DNA of 64,000 nt, from assembly GCA_023627715.1 (NCBI GenBank), contig JAMAHW010000035.1:62001-126000 (forward strand), in the 5' to 3' direction. Origin of the DNA: Periconia sp. R9002. Its lineage: Eukaryota; Ascomycota; Dothideomycetes; Pleosporales; Periconiaceae. The notes under the pieces are model-generated. The model saw only the letters and a list, made by a program, of their open reading frames with translations. It was not told the DNA's origin and did not search any database. The translations under genes were made by a program, and so were the position numbers. Positions 48,111 to 59,853 of the stretch are shown piece by piece. Every line of letters begins with the position of its first letter. The first letter of the stretch is position 1.

Positions 48111-48368
48111 TGGACGCTGTGCTTGCTTGCTCGTGATGGAAGGAAATGGAACATACATACATAGACGATCACCATCAATTCCACTTCACGAGCATTCTTA
48201 ATTAGGTATCTATGGGAAGAGAAACAAGGAAGAAAACACGTAGGAAACACGAACACGACATCTTCATACACGCAAGAACTCTATTTATTTATTCATTCAT
48301 CACGAGAAGAAGAAAAGAACGAAGTAGCTAAGCCCAACCCTCATTTTTATTTTCTTCTTCTTTTACCT

Positions 48369-51300
48369 TCATGACCCAGGGTATCCAATATTCTCTCTAT
48401 CGTCATCAATGACGCGACCATATCTATACTCTGTCAGTAAAACACGCGTGTAAAAGAGTGTGAAGAAGGAGAGAAAAAAACACTCACTCAAGCAAAAGTC
48501 GAAAAAACCAAACCTCAAAATCCACGTTCCTTAGCACCTTGCCAGCCCACTCCCTACTGCGCTCCGCAATCTCCCTCGCTTTCCGCTCCCCCTCGCTGTC
48601 GCCATTGCCGCCTTTATTCTCGGCCTGCTTCTGCTTGCTCCGCGAGAACGTCTTCAGCGTCTGTGCCTCTGCTTCGCCGCCTGCGAACCACTGCACCAGA
48701 TCCAGGTGCTCGTCACCGTGCAGGCTGAGCGGTACGTAATGCACCCAGGGCTTGAGCCACTCCTGATGCCACTCGCGGAAGATGGCCATCTTGTACACCA
48801 AGCTACGGCTCTTCAAGAAGCTGTAGAAGCGCCCAGAAAACGCGTTGCCGTCCATGTCGAGCAGGTGTTTATAGTACCAGGCGTCCTGGCCGTCGACTCG
48901 CTCCGTCACTTTGAAAAACTCATTTTGCGCGTCGCAGTCGCCTGGGTCGCACTGCCCAATGTGAGAGAACTTGACGTCTATAAGGGAATCATAATCACGG
49001 CGTTCTACAGTTTGCATGGCGTAGGCAGGCTTGGATGATGTGTCTGACGGGTCGGGTACGAATATCTTCGCCTTGTCTGGTGCATTGAGACGGCGTACTA
49101 CGCGCTGACGGTGTTGACGCCTCCAGCCTCCATTCCGGCTGAAACCTCCCGTAGTGGACCCACGCCAATATAGACTATTCGTCTTGTTCTCCCAAGTCGT
49201 GTCCCGCGCTTCATCGTATTCTACCTTGCCAACGTAGTACCACGGACTTGGGAAGAGGATATCCTGGAAAGTAGAGATTTTAGATTGAGAGAAGATGGGT
49301 GTGAGTTCATGGATGATGTTGAAGGCATTCGGTCTTTCGAAGAAGCCAAAACTGGAGGAAAAAGAGGGAGAGTTGCAGATATCGGAGAACGCTGTTTGAT
49401 TGTAGACATATCCTAAGAGGCCTGCTGCGTAAGCTGTCATATTGTCCGGAACTTGATCTTCAAATTGCTGCGCTTGAGTATCCGCGGGGCATGACAAACG
49501 AGCGTGAGTCCACGTCTGCTGGTGGGCGAACCGATTGAAGCGCGTGTTGCTGGACTCTTCAAATCGTTTACCATCATTGATATCTGATGGGCGTGGCGAA
49601 AAGGAGTTCCTGGGCGACTCTTTCTTCCCAACCACCGGCAGGACTAAATCTCGAGCTGCAGCCACCATAGCAGATAGTTGGTCATTAGGAACCACAACCC
49701 GCGGTTCGTCGTGTATGTTGAAACCAAGGTCCATGTCCGGGAGATATTTGACGAAACTGTCCAACATACCAACCGTTGCCTCCTGCTGCCACTGTGGACC
49801 GCCCTCGACCTTGACCACTGCACCATCTCTTATCATGACCCCAAGCAACGCACTATCTTCGTGACCCAGCGCATATTTGATTCGCGCGCGTATCGTTGAA
49901 GGCTTGACAGCCCAGAACGGGAGCAGGGACTGAGTGATGGTATCGAATTCGTCAATCAACACCACGCCATTTCGTGTGGCGAACTCGTACCATTTGTCAA
50001 AATGCGGTGGCGGGGCGATGCCGTTCCGCAGACGGTAATTCTTCGCAGCTTCACCCAACGACTTTGACTGTGCGTTGACCAATTTGTCAAATTCTTGTTC
50101 GGCCGTAGCGATCAGTCGCGAAGCACCATGCCCTTGAGTCCAATCCATGGGAACCGGCTGTAGTGTGTCTTTAGGTGGCACCGCATCAAACACGAATGGT
50201 GCATCCTTTGAACTTGAAGAAACGAATCTGGGGTTGGCTATTGTGTGTTGGATAAGCGTGTATGCTACTGACACGGCAGTGGTTGCAACAATGATGCGTT
50301 TGAAGCGTATAGAAGCCCTAATATCGAGGGTTGAAGTAGTAGATGGAGACAGAGTAGTCAAAAAGAGAAAGCAAGACACATAGAGTATGGTATACCATAT
50401 ACCGGAGACCGACGCTGCAAGGTTCAGCCTAGAACCTATGTACGAGCAGACAGAAAGGAAAGAAGTGTACACAGCATCCTCCTGGTTTATCTACAGTCTA
50501 ACGTCAGCAAGACTGATACATCAAGCAAGATTAGAGAAGGCAGTCCTAAATAGGGAACGTACCATAACAAATGTTAATATGTGAACAATAGTGTTTATAC
50601 AAATCATTGACAGAACGTTTTGGACTGTGCGATGATAATGGAGTGTCTTCCAACCACTCTGGCTTCCTGGTGTATTTCTCATGTCAGGCGGCCATGCGAT
50701 ACGGTGAGGACTGATGCGAGGTTCGAACAAACAAGCGCTTATTCCACATGACACGGCAATAATTGCCGCGACGTCCCGCAACACAACAAGGTTCTGTATC
50801 AATTGTAGTCTGCTGCTCGGAGTAGACGGACTGTTATCTTTGTTCGAGATAGCTCCGTTATTGGTTTCCCCCACATCGCCATTTGGTAGTTTCAAGGAGC
50901 TGCTAAACAAAACGAGACCGGTCGCGGTGAAGATGATACTGCTTATACCGAGGGCGGACGTCGGGGGAGCTGTAAAGTTCGTGGATAAGACAATGCTCGC
51001 CGACACGGTAGCAGCGCCCAAGACTAAGAACGATTTGGTCGGCCTCTTTGACTCCGGGTTTGTAGCATTGAGAGAAGACTCGTGTTTGGGTGGTGCTAAT
51101 TGTTTTGAAAGTAGCTCGGACTCGGAGAGTATAGTGACAAGCAAGGGAAGCAGGCCCTAATGCATTTTAGTTTGCAGCTCATATATGCCCACACATGCAA
51201 CGACGTCAAGTACCTTAGTCGACCATATCCCCTCCTTGTCACAAGCAGCGCTTTCGCAGACGTAGGCCAGAGCCAGAAACCCCCCAGCTAGCCATGCTGT

Positions 51301-51510
51301 ATTCCTCCTTGCATCATTTCCCAAAGAAATTCCAGCCCACAGAAGAGTGAGCAAGCAGACAATCCCCCACGAGGCGGCGGCTACGAGGAGTTGATGTTGG
51401 ACGGGGGCGTGCGAGAAGGCTACTTTGGCGAAAAGGACATATAATGCCGGGATGATATGGCTCTGGTATTTACGGGCATTGTCCACGATCAGAAGGGCGA
51501 CCGGGTGCAT
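48369..51510 (-). CDS. GT90 (CAP10-type) membrane glycosyltransferase
   Basis: Four exons on the minus strand (51510-51214, 51156-50563, 50490-48488, 48423-48369; introns 57, 72 and 64 nt) give 982 residues. About the first 370 residues are hydrophobic with roughly eight to ten likely membrane segments (examples IIPALYVLFAKVAF, LLVAAASWGIVCLL, IISSIIFTATGLVLF-like stretches). A luminal catalytic part of the CAP10/GT90 type follows: NSLYWRGSTTGGF, VKFSHIGQC, YYKHLLDMDGNAFSGRF and LVYKMAIFREW. HYVPLSLHGDEHLDLVQWF and NVDFEVWFFRLLLEYGRVIDD lie near the end. The GT90 family includes cryptococcal xylosyltransferases and O-glucosyltransferases; the acceptor here is unknown. The short last exon completes the conserved C-terminus and is missed if the open frame is simply read to its stop at 48484. 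Confidence 0.9.
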
Positions 51511-52096
51511 TGGAGCAGGCAAAGGCTATCGTACGTCTGCGGGCATTGGTGATGGGTGACGGTGGTCTGTCAAGTCCCATGGACGCGACGTCGACTTTCA
51601 GGAACAGGGCAGGGCAATAGCGATCGGTGCCAGGGGTCTGGATCCCCAAAAGTGGCTTAGCGGCACAACGGGGCGGCAACGCCCGTTGTCTTCCACAACC
51701 ATCAATTGTTCACAAAGTACGGTTAGGTCGACCTGATATGTCACTTTAGGCTTATAGCTAAGAAATCGGAGCATCTAGCCATATTCATGGTACGTGATTG
51801 TGGGCATAGACATTGCAACACAGCCATTTAGATTCGGCTCCGACATGTAACAATATATACATGCACGTCACATTCATTGCATTATCCATATACGCAAGTT
51901 TATATGGATAGCTATATGCCTGTCTGATGCTTCTTGAGCCCTTCGGTGCGTCGTCCCGTAGAAATGATGCAAAATCTAAATAATAAATCCAAAATCACCC
52001 GCGGCAACCGTGGGCACGAGCAAAACAACAACGCCGTGGACCATGCAATGAAGATGAACTCATTTCCTTACCCGTCCTCATTCAACCACCCATTTT
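51511..52096. other. Spacer GT90 promoter / GID-receptor 3' flank
   Basis: A 586-bp region between two minus-strand genes, AT-richer near 51.8-51.95 kb. It should hold the GT90 promoter and the 3' UTR of the next gene. No other feature was seen. Confidence 0.5.
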
Positions 52097-54265
52097 CTAC
52101 CTGAATTCCCAAGCTGGCAAAACGCCGCCTTTCACGCTCTCCAGCTTCAGGCACTGATACGGGCTGCTCTGAGGGTCGTAGTAAAGGCCTTCTAGTCTAC
52201 CGTCGCTGCGTCTTAGGCAAACGTAGTAGAATCCGCTGATGGTCAGTCCACACCCGGAATCATCAAACGTGCCATGTTCACTATCCCCGTTACCACCACC
52301 CCAGTCATGATTTGTGTTGGATGGAGGGTGGTTTTCGTGGGCAGAGGAGAATGAGGTCGATGGCATCGACACGGCGGGCGCAGTTGAGCTGGATGTTGAT
52401 AGTTGCGAAGGAGACCGGTTAAGTGGCTTCACAAAGCATCGTTCTTTCCAGCGCATCAGTATCCATTCTTTGCTTAACACGTCGTTGAACCAACGGCGGC
52501 TCGTCAGTTTCTGCATCAATTCGTCGTCGGTGTACATTTGGAACGGGGGTAGTTTGCGCCAATAGGTAGCGTCATTGTTCGAACTCGATTTGAATGACTC
52601 GGTGAGGAGAGTGTGTGTGTTGAAGTCTAATATCTCTCCCTCGAGATAGGTCGTTATCGAAGAGGTCCGTGTGAAGGGGGGTATGCCTTCGATTACTCCG
52701 GTGAGTAAGGACTGATGCTGGTGTGGATGGGACGGCACATTGTAAGCCTCCATGGTGGCAGAGAGGGACATTCGCTCGTAGTCAACTGAGTGTATCGTGA
52801 CTTTGACAGGCCACCGATCTTGTTGCGGGTTGTGCGACGTCACAACTTCGGGCGAACCTGCACGATTGTTTCGGTTTCTCGTGGAAGAATAACTATGGCT
52901 GAGCCATGGTCGGCTAGGGGGATCGTACAATGTGGAAGCCAAGATTTCGTTGTTCCGATGGCGGTAGAAGGCTGTACTCGTTGTGGTTGAGGTTACGGTT
53001 GTCGCATGCTGGCAGCCCGATAAAACTGCACCCGGCGCTAACCAGGAGCTTTTGCTCGGTGGTAGTATGGTGGAGGGATCGACAATAAAATCGTGGTGGT
53101 CGTTGCAAAAGTAATCTTTTGACAAGAAGCCGGCTTCGATGGCGTGATTCAGGCTGTCGTCCAGGCTATTGGAGTACCGTATCCGTGAAAGGTACTTGAT
53201 GGTCTGCTCTAACATTGTGGAACCCGATGACGACGTATTCGTCGCGCGTTCGAGGTAGCCTCGCCGATATGAGTCGACTCGTGCCAGCATATCGCGATCC
53301 CTTTCTCTTGCCTGATCCTGCGAAGTCCGCCTTTCGGCCAAGCGTTGCATCGCAGCAGCCTGGCGCGACGATGCAGATTGACCATAGCGGTCATCCCAGT
53401 TATTGGTATGTGGCGACCTGTTCGCAGAGTCTCTGTCAGCATGGGATCGCTGGGAAAGATCTCGTGTGCGGGCAGAGAAGCGTGGGTGCCTTCGCACAGA
53501 CTGCAGGATAGCCGCAGACCTTAGAGAGCTATCCGCCGATTGCGACGGCTGGCTCGAGTTCAACAACCGCGACACAATGGCTCGCGAGCGCTCTCTCTCC
53601 GAGTCCAACTGAAATCTCCCCAGTACACGCAGAATCTCTGGGTGAGTGTTGGGTTGTTCGCGGCGCATCTCGGCAAGGATCTGATCCAGCTCATCCTCAT
53701 CGTCTGCTTCATTCGCGGGCGACCAGTCGTAGAGGTGATTCTGACTAGGAACTCGGTCTCCATAGGCTGCTCGTGGGTCATCATGCAAGCGACTGATGCG
53801 ACTCATTACTCGGCGGAGGCGGTCACCACGGTCGCGGTGTTCAAGTTCGGTTCGTTCTCGCTCGAGATCTCGCAGGCGGTCGCGCGACCTCTCGAGGCGG
53901 AGTTGATCGTGGTTCTGGGCGGCGCGCAGATAGCGGAGGCTGGTGTCGTCGAGGTCGTCTCCGGCGTGAGTGGTGAGTGTTGCGGCAAGGTTGTAAACGT
54001 CAGGCGTGACGGGGCTTTCGAGGGCTTCGGATAGGGCCGAGATGTAGGATGGCGGCGTGCGAGTTCGCTCCCCCGGGTTCTGCAGAGTCAGTACTTGTGT
54101 ACATGTGTATGCGCTTTCTTCATCATCATCATGTGAGGAGTCGGCCCGCGCTTGGTAAGCGAGTCGTTGTGCACATGGGAGCAGAGGCGGGTGATGGATG
54201 TATGGGCGTGAGGATCAACGTACAGCTGAAGGAGGGCTGGTATGACGGCTGTTGGAGGGCGGCAT
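52097..54265 (-). CDS. Vid24/GID4-family substrate receptor of the GID E3 ligase
   Basis: Two exons on the minus strand (54265-54224, 54079-52097) joined by a 144-nt intron give 674 residues. The frame stays open upstream of the ATG at 53806. Extending to 54265 (MPPSNSRHTSPPSA) adds a charged, coiled-coil-like N-terminus (RDRLRDLERERTELEHRDRG). The Vid24 beta-barrel lies in the C-terminal third: IEGIPPFTRTSSITTYLEGE, YWRKLPPFQMY, WILMRWKERCFV and ISGFYYVCLRRSDGRLEG. The tail YYDPQSSPYQCLKLESV follows. Family knowledge: Gid4/Gid10 recognise N-degrons (Pro/N) and recruit gluconeogenic enzymes for ubiquitination. The barrel is interrupted by a Ser/Asn-rich insert and preceded by a long disordered region, larger than yeast Gid4. 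Gid4 versus Gid10 type cannot be decided here. Confidence 0.88.
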
Positions 54266-55844
54266 GACGAAGAGTAGCACGGGTTTGATAGGAGGGCAGT
54301 AGTCGGGGTACAGTCGCTGCTATCTTTGCAAGGCAGGCGCGACGGGCATCATGGAGTCGTGGCTAGCAAAGGGTGTGTGTGAAGGGAACAAGGGAGAGAG
54401 GGGTGGCGGTCGACTGATACTGCGGAGTGGAAGGCTGCGGCGGGAGGTGAGCGTTGAGGCAAAGTCTTGTTGCGCGATCTTAGGTATGTCACTCCGTGTG
54501 CGAGGGCGCGCAAGAGCGGGCGAGTCTTAAGAACACCACCACACAAAGAACAGGCCTCGGATGCCGTGCTGTGTACCTGTTCATACCTACTAAGTACAAG
54601 ACAACGTCGGGGAAATAGCTGTGTCATCAGCAACAAAGCGGATTGAAACATGCTCTCGGCACTGAACTGCCTCAGCTTGCCACTTTCCCCAGACGCCGCG
54701 AACCGACCGCCTGGCAGATCCGTAGCCGTAGCCACGGAGAGCTCGTGCTATCGCTATCGCTCGCGCGGCCCGCTACCTTGTCATCATCTACATACTGCGC
54801 CCAATCAAAGCACCCGCCCTGGTTGCACACGATCAATCATCACGCCCCCCAAAAAAGTCATGTTTGATAATTCAAGATTTTTTTTTTCTGATTAGTTTAT
54901 CTGATGGATAGATATAGAGTGAAGCTTGTTTTCTGCCAGCATCCGCTTCGCCCCACCGGGGAGCGCATCTTCCAAGACACAGTCCTGAAGAGTAGGAGAT
55001 GAGCCTACAGTCTCTGCGAGTCTCGGCATCCGGAGATGAAGTGGAAGAGGGAGAGCGTCTGCGCACAGCAGGGTGTATGTTCCGCAAGCAGAAGACCACA
55101 CCTGGGAGAGAGGGCGCCGCTGGGGCGTGATCCTGTCTCGGCGGGGACACGCCTCCTTCTTTCCACCTCGCCCCCATCCACCGTTCCGCGCAGAGACGAG
55201 TGAATTACAGAGGCATGCCAGATGCGTGTTCAACTTTTGTCGCCGTCGCCCAGCAAATTCCGGCTGGCATTCGATGCCAGGCTGGACCGACGAGAACGTA
55301 ACTGCGTCCAATCATGAGTGGCATGCCATGCTCAATGAAGAGATAGCTACCGTCCAATACGACATTAAACAAAAACCATCCGAGAGTGCCCGCCTCGTAG
55401 CCGTGAGGCTGGTGTCCTTCTTATAATGCCTGACATGCAAACCTCCCAGAGATGCAACCCAAAGAAAGAAATGAAAGGACCTGGTCCGGCCGCTGCATGC
55501 TACAAAGGAAATAAAAACGCAGACGCTCGCTAGGTAATAAAAGACAGTCAAACAGGATATCCAAGAAACTTTGTACGAGAGAAGAAATCAAGGGGAAAAA
55601 AAAGCAGTCGCTGAAGTCGATGAAAACGCCGTCCCATGCTCGGTATATGATGATGTGTACGTTGCGGTTTTGTTGTACATCATGTTTTCTTGTACACATC
55701 GCGATGTTGTCTCGTGTCGAGGCTGTGCGCATCAACCGTAACGTGCTGGAGGTCAGAGGGACTGGCCAGGCCCGTGCTTCCACTGCCGACAGAGACCATA
55801 TAATACAGTCTTTACTAGTACAGCTGCCATGCTCGCTCATCTCC
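54266..55844. other. 1.6-kb spacer without recognised genes
   Basis: It contains the GID-receptor promoter on its left and the 3' flank of the 350-residue orphan on its right. Overlapping open frames of 80-140 residues on both strands have no recognisable family and look like GC-rich shadows. Confidence 0.5.
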
Positions 55845-56897
55845 TTATGTGAAGGCGGCAAATTGGGGCGCAAATCCGCTATCCCACCCGAATCCATTGT
55901 TGTACCCGCTGTGCATTGCGCTTGAGCCACATTGTTGGGCCAGCATGCTGGGGAGCGGAAGGGCAGGAATGGGAGCAGTTGGCTGTGGAGGACTGTAGTA
56001 TTGGCTCGTGGTGTTGTATGGTTGGCTGAAGGATGGCGTCGGAGATGGGAGTTGTACCGCCTCCAAGCCCATGGTAGGCCAGAAAGAGGATTGCGATTCA
56101 CTGCAGGTAGCAATGGTAGGGCTGGGAGTGGATGCAACAGTCCTCCATGACTCGACGGGTGCCGGCTGCGACTGCAGGACATGTCCAGATGGCGACCACC
56201 ACCCCGAAGTACCAGGCGAGCTCGGGAGCAATGGGGCGCTAGGGTGGACGACGTCGACAATCCTTGGGGGAGGAGGAAGCAGGGGGAGAAACAGACCCAT
56301 TACGGCACTCTTGACATCCTCACCTCGTCCCTCGAGAAGTTCTCCTGCACCTTCCTCCTCCATTCCCTCCAAAGCGCGGGCAGAAGTCCGGAAGACGTAG
56401 CGGTTGACGGCTTGCACAAACTGATCTTGAAGCTTCTTCAGCTGAGCGTCCTTCTCGGGCCAGTTCCAGGTGGTTGCGGCAACGTCCACCGAGTAGATAT
56501 CCTTGTGGTACTCGGTAAGAGCGTCAATGGTGTCGGTCGTGAGCTTGAAGGCAACCTCATGTTGCGAGACCATGTCGACGTGGACGACATAGGCTTCGAT
56601 GTGAATGACTTGGTAGTTGAAGATGGCCTCGACAAGTGGGTTGGGGTCCCTGCGCAATTCGGAATCGGGGGCCTTGGGGACCATGATGGAGCAGAGCGAC
56701 CAGATGGCATTGGGACCGGAGAGGGTTTCTGTGAGGCATCGCGTGTGCTGCTGGACGCTGTTGAGGGGACGCTTGACACGGTTTGTGCGTTTCAACGTCT
56801 GCGTTAACCATGGTTCTGCCTTGGAAGCGAGGACGACGTTGACGGTGGAGCGGGGCGCAAAGGCGGCAGCCGAGGCGGGTAGTAGCTGGATAGGCAT
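55845..56897 (-). CDS. Hypothetical protein with conserved-looking N-terminus
   Basis: I do not recognise this protein. It is a single-exon open frame of 350 residues starting at a true ATG (56897). The first 190 residues look globular and helical (KRTNRVKRPLNSVQQHTRC, LVEAIFNYQVIHIEAYVVHV, DLTEYHKDIYSVDVAATTW-like stretch). The rest is Pro/Ser/Gln-rich and probably disordered (SPTPSFSQPYNTTSQYYSPP, GYNNGFGWDSGFAPQF). There is no signal peptide, membrane segment or zinc motif. The layout of a helical domain plus a Pro/Ser/Tyr-rich tail resembles a nuclear regulator or scaffold, but this is only inference. An overlapping 279-residue frame on the same strand is a shadow. Confidence 0.65.
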   Translation of the reverse strand: MPIQLLPASAAAFAPRSTVNVVLASKAEPWLTQTLKRTNRVKRPLNSVQQHTRCLTETLSGPNAIWSLCSIMVPKAPDSELRRDPNPLVEAIFNYQVIHIEAYVVHVDMVSQHEVAFKLTTDTIDALTEYHKDIYSVDVAATTWNWPEKDAQLKKLQDQFVQAVNRYVFRTSARALEGMEEEGAGELLEGRGEDVKSAVMGLFLPLLPPPPRIVDVVHPSAPLLPSSPGTSGWWSPSGHVLQSQPAPVESWRTVASTPSPTIATCSESQSSFWPTMGLEAVQLPSPTPSFSQPYNTTSQYYSPPQPTAPIPALPLPSMLAQQCGSSAMHSGYNNGFGWDSGFAPQFAAFT

Positions 56898-59853
56898 GAT
56901 GCTTATGTACTGTAGTTGTGGAACCGAGGCGAAGCTATGGGATGGAGCGGTGGTGGCTTGACTTGATTATGGGGACGGGCGTGTATTCATACGACTTGTT
57001 GAACAAAGGAACAAAAGGGAAGATGGGGCACAATTAGGTAGTGAGCGATGGCCTTGGTTGAAGAGAAGAAAAGAGAGGGGACGGGGCGAATGAGGTGGGG
57101 GGATGGCGAGGTGAGGTAGAGGTAGAGAGGGTGAGGGTAGGGTAGGCTAGCGATGGTGGGTTGCTTGTTTCTTTTATTTCGGGGTGGCCACAGCAGGGCC
57201 CAGGGTCTTGCTGCACGAGTAGGCAGGCTAACACTTTGCAGCGGTGGTGGATGCGCGGTGCAGGTGCAGCCAGAGTGCAGCCAAACGGGGCAGTGTGCAT
57301 ATGGGCAAGTTGGCTGCAGCACGTCTAGTCGAATCCAAGCTGACCCGTCCCCATTCCGCGTCCGCGTCCGCGCTGCTCGAGCCCAGCAAGCCCTGTGGGT
57401 GGGCGGGACTTTGGCGGGACCAAGATTGCGATCCATTAATCTACGAGTATTGAAAATATCAATCATCATTCTATCGTGCTTCTGATCCTCCTGCCGGACT
57501 CCAGCTGCTCAGAGTGGGAGGCGTGGGAGAAAGCAACTTTAGGCGCAACGAAACACGGTATACAGCAGCACCACAACAGTGCAAAATGCCCGGACCTACC
57601 ATACGGTAGGACAAAGAACGAGCGAGATACGAATTTCCCACGGCCATGGCCAGCCATACCTAAGCATGGCCTTCCAGAAAGTTTCGACAGCATCCCAAAC
57701 CAGACACCACGGCAGCGGTCTTGTTGCCGAGTTGAGCCTACGGGGCACATAGGGGCATACCGTAGGGGACCGCGGGGACCAGGCATGGCGGATAGAGTGA
57801 GTGCATTGCGTGCATAATGATGGCGTCCCTCTGGTGGTGGTAGCAGTTGGGATGGTTGTGGGCGTCGTCGTCGTCGTCTTTGGTCTTGGACGGATGACAG
57901 GACGACGTTGCTTGAGGCTAAAAAGTAGGCAGGACGCCCTCAGCCCAATCAGCTGGGATAGCAGGGATGGTGCAGGGATGCCCGCCTTCCGTATGGGAGA
58001 TGGGAAGGAGAAAAAAAACCTTCCCACCAGCTTGAGCCCACTCTCACTCTCTCATGTGATGGATGGCGCTGCGCTTGTTCCTACTCACGGTACACGGTAA
58101 CTTACACGGCTTTTGCCCGTCGACTAGTTTCGGCGCCTGCTGAAGCACCGTACGTACTGTCCAAGCACTCTTTCGAAAACATCAAGCGCTGCATTTTTCT
58201 CTTCGACCATGCATGCAACATGCAACCCACAATGACGACGATGATCTGGCCATCTGTGGCGGTGCGGAGCCGGGCAGCGCGCGAGGCTGTGCAAAGGGTT
58301 ACAGTGTAAAGTGTAGGTAGACAGACTCTCTCAACGATCGCCGCTTCGGGGTCGCCTACGCTACCATGCGCTACTGAGGTGTCCGTGCCTCGTCTACACG
58401 ACCCTCGCGCTAACCGCATCCATCCGAATTGCATGGTCGCGCTATCATGGCAGTAACAGTAACAAGAGGCAATCAATAGTAATCATCCCAACTATCGACG
58501 GCCGTCAATGGAGCCTCTCCGTAGACATCTCACTTCCCACCGGCATCCTGGTGGCCGTTTCAATCGCCCACTCCCCCTTTTGCCTTCTCCTCGTCAATGG
58601 CCCAGCCAGGAATCGCTTCTCCACACCAAGGCAAAGGCGGATGATTGCGCAACTTTTCGTCGAGAGCTGATCCCGGATCCGCCTATCGTCAGGCTATAAC
58701 AGGCGTATTATCAAATGCCCATCTGCGTAGCTTGATGTTTCAACATCTGCAAGTCAGGCCTGGACGTTTGCCCGCGCCTCACGACTCAATGCGAGCAGTG
58801 GCGGCGTCGGCTGTACATGTACGGGTACCCCCAACAGGCTCGTGACGAGCTCGTGGAAAAAAATATGGCCGACGACCAAAGCACTGTTGCTCGTGCATGG
58901 TGAGCATGAAGGAGAGGCATTCTCCTTGCCGCTTTGGGAAGGCACTCAGCTTGACAAGGTTCTGCCCTCACTCTCTGTTCGCTTACCACTCGGCTATGAC
59001 CGGCACCTTTTTCCTCACCTCCACCCCCGTCCTCGATACAGTAATCGTCCACTCGTACGTGCAGTGCAGTGCAGCGCAGTGCAGTGCAGTGCAGTGCAGT
59101 CCATGTTACAACAAGTCGACGCGTCCTCACTACCGTTTGACAGAAATAGATCTCGTGGAATTCTCGTGGCCGTTTCAGATTCCGCGGCTCAACCATGTGG
59201 TTCGTATGTTTGGCTGAGTGCTGCATGCAGAGCGACGTGGACCTCGTACGATGACTCACTCCCTCACGAAACGACATCAGATGCTGCTGCAAGGAAATCC
59301 GCCAACGGATGGATGCCCAACCTGCTTGCATCTTGCTCAAAACGCAAATCTTCTCTGTTTCATGTTTCGTATCTCTCGTGAATACTCATGGGGTCTCGTC
59401 GTTGGTCCCCGTAAGCCTCGGGCAGATCGCTGTCAGCGTTAGGCCTTGATCACGAGTGCTGAGCACGTCAGACTCTGTCCTCTCGCCCCCAACACACTTA
59501 CTTCTCGCCAACCGAATACGCCACACGGGTCAAAGTCTGGGGAAGTTGTACGCTTCGCAAAATTCGCGCACCCGTTCGAGATCTCAGCCGAGGGAGATGG
59601 CACCGGATCAGGTGCTCACTGCAAGCGTCCAAATCCAGTGATTTCTTTTCGCTTTCGAATGATCCAATGGAGGCTTCACTGCAAGCGATAGGGTGAAGAA
59701 ACTTGCATAAAGCAGCGCAGTTGACATGTATAAGTGGCTGAATTTGCTATCACCTGCTACAGATACATATGCATGTTCCGTCATCGTCGCCCTCGACGCT
59801 TCCATCATCACATCAACTCGTATGGTTGGTCTTCTGACTTTCAAAAACAGTGC
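56898..59853. other. 3-kb gene-poor spacer
   Basis: No coding region is supported. The left 300 bp likely form the promoter and leader of the 350-residue gene, with purine-rich tracts on the plus strand. The interior has many 60-180-codon frames without family resemblance. A GCAGT array lies at 59061-59100. Confidence 0.5.
59061..59100 (+). repeat. GCAGT pentanucleotide array (8 copies)
   Basis: Eight tandem units of GCAGT, one with a single change (GCAGC), form a clean 40-bp microsatellite. Confidence 0.9.

Larger units (their letters stand above)
44588..48368. other. 3.8-kb gene-free region with tandem repeats
   Basis: This is a convergent spacer between MED10 and the GT90 gene. No coding region is supported; open frames of 60-145 residues have low-complexity or shadow character. 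From about 46.7 kb on it is dominated by C/T- or A/G-rich tracts and short tandem repeats, listed separately. Confidence 0.55.

Noticed and set aside
55421..56260. 279-codon minus-strand frame
   Set aside because: It overlaps the 350-residue gene in another frame and is rich in Arg/His/Pro, typical of a shadow.
58786..59340. 184-codon minus-strand frame containing the GCAGT array
   Set aside because: The repeat gives ALHCTALHC-like residues; no homology, and several frames are open at once in this GC-rich region.
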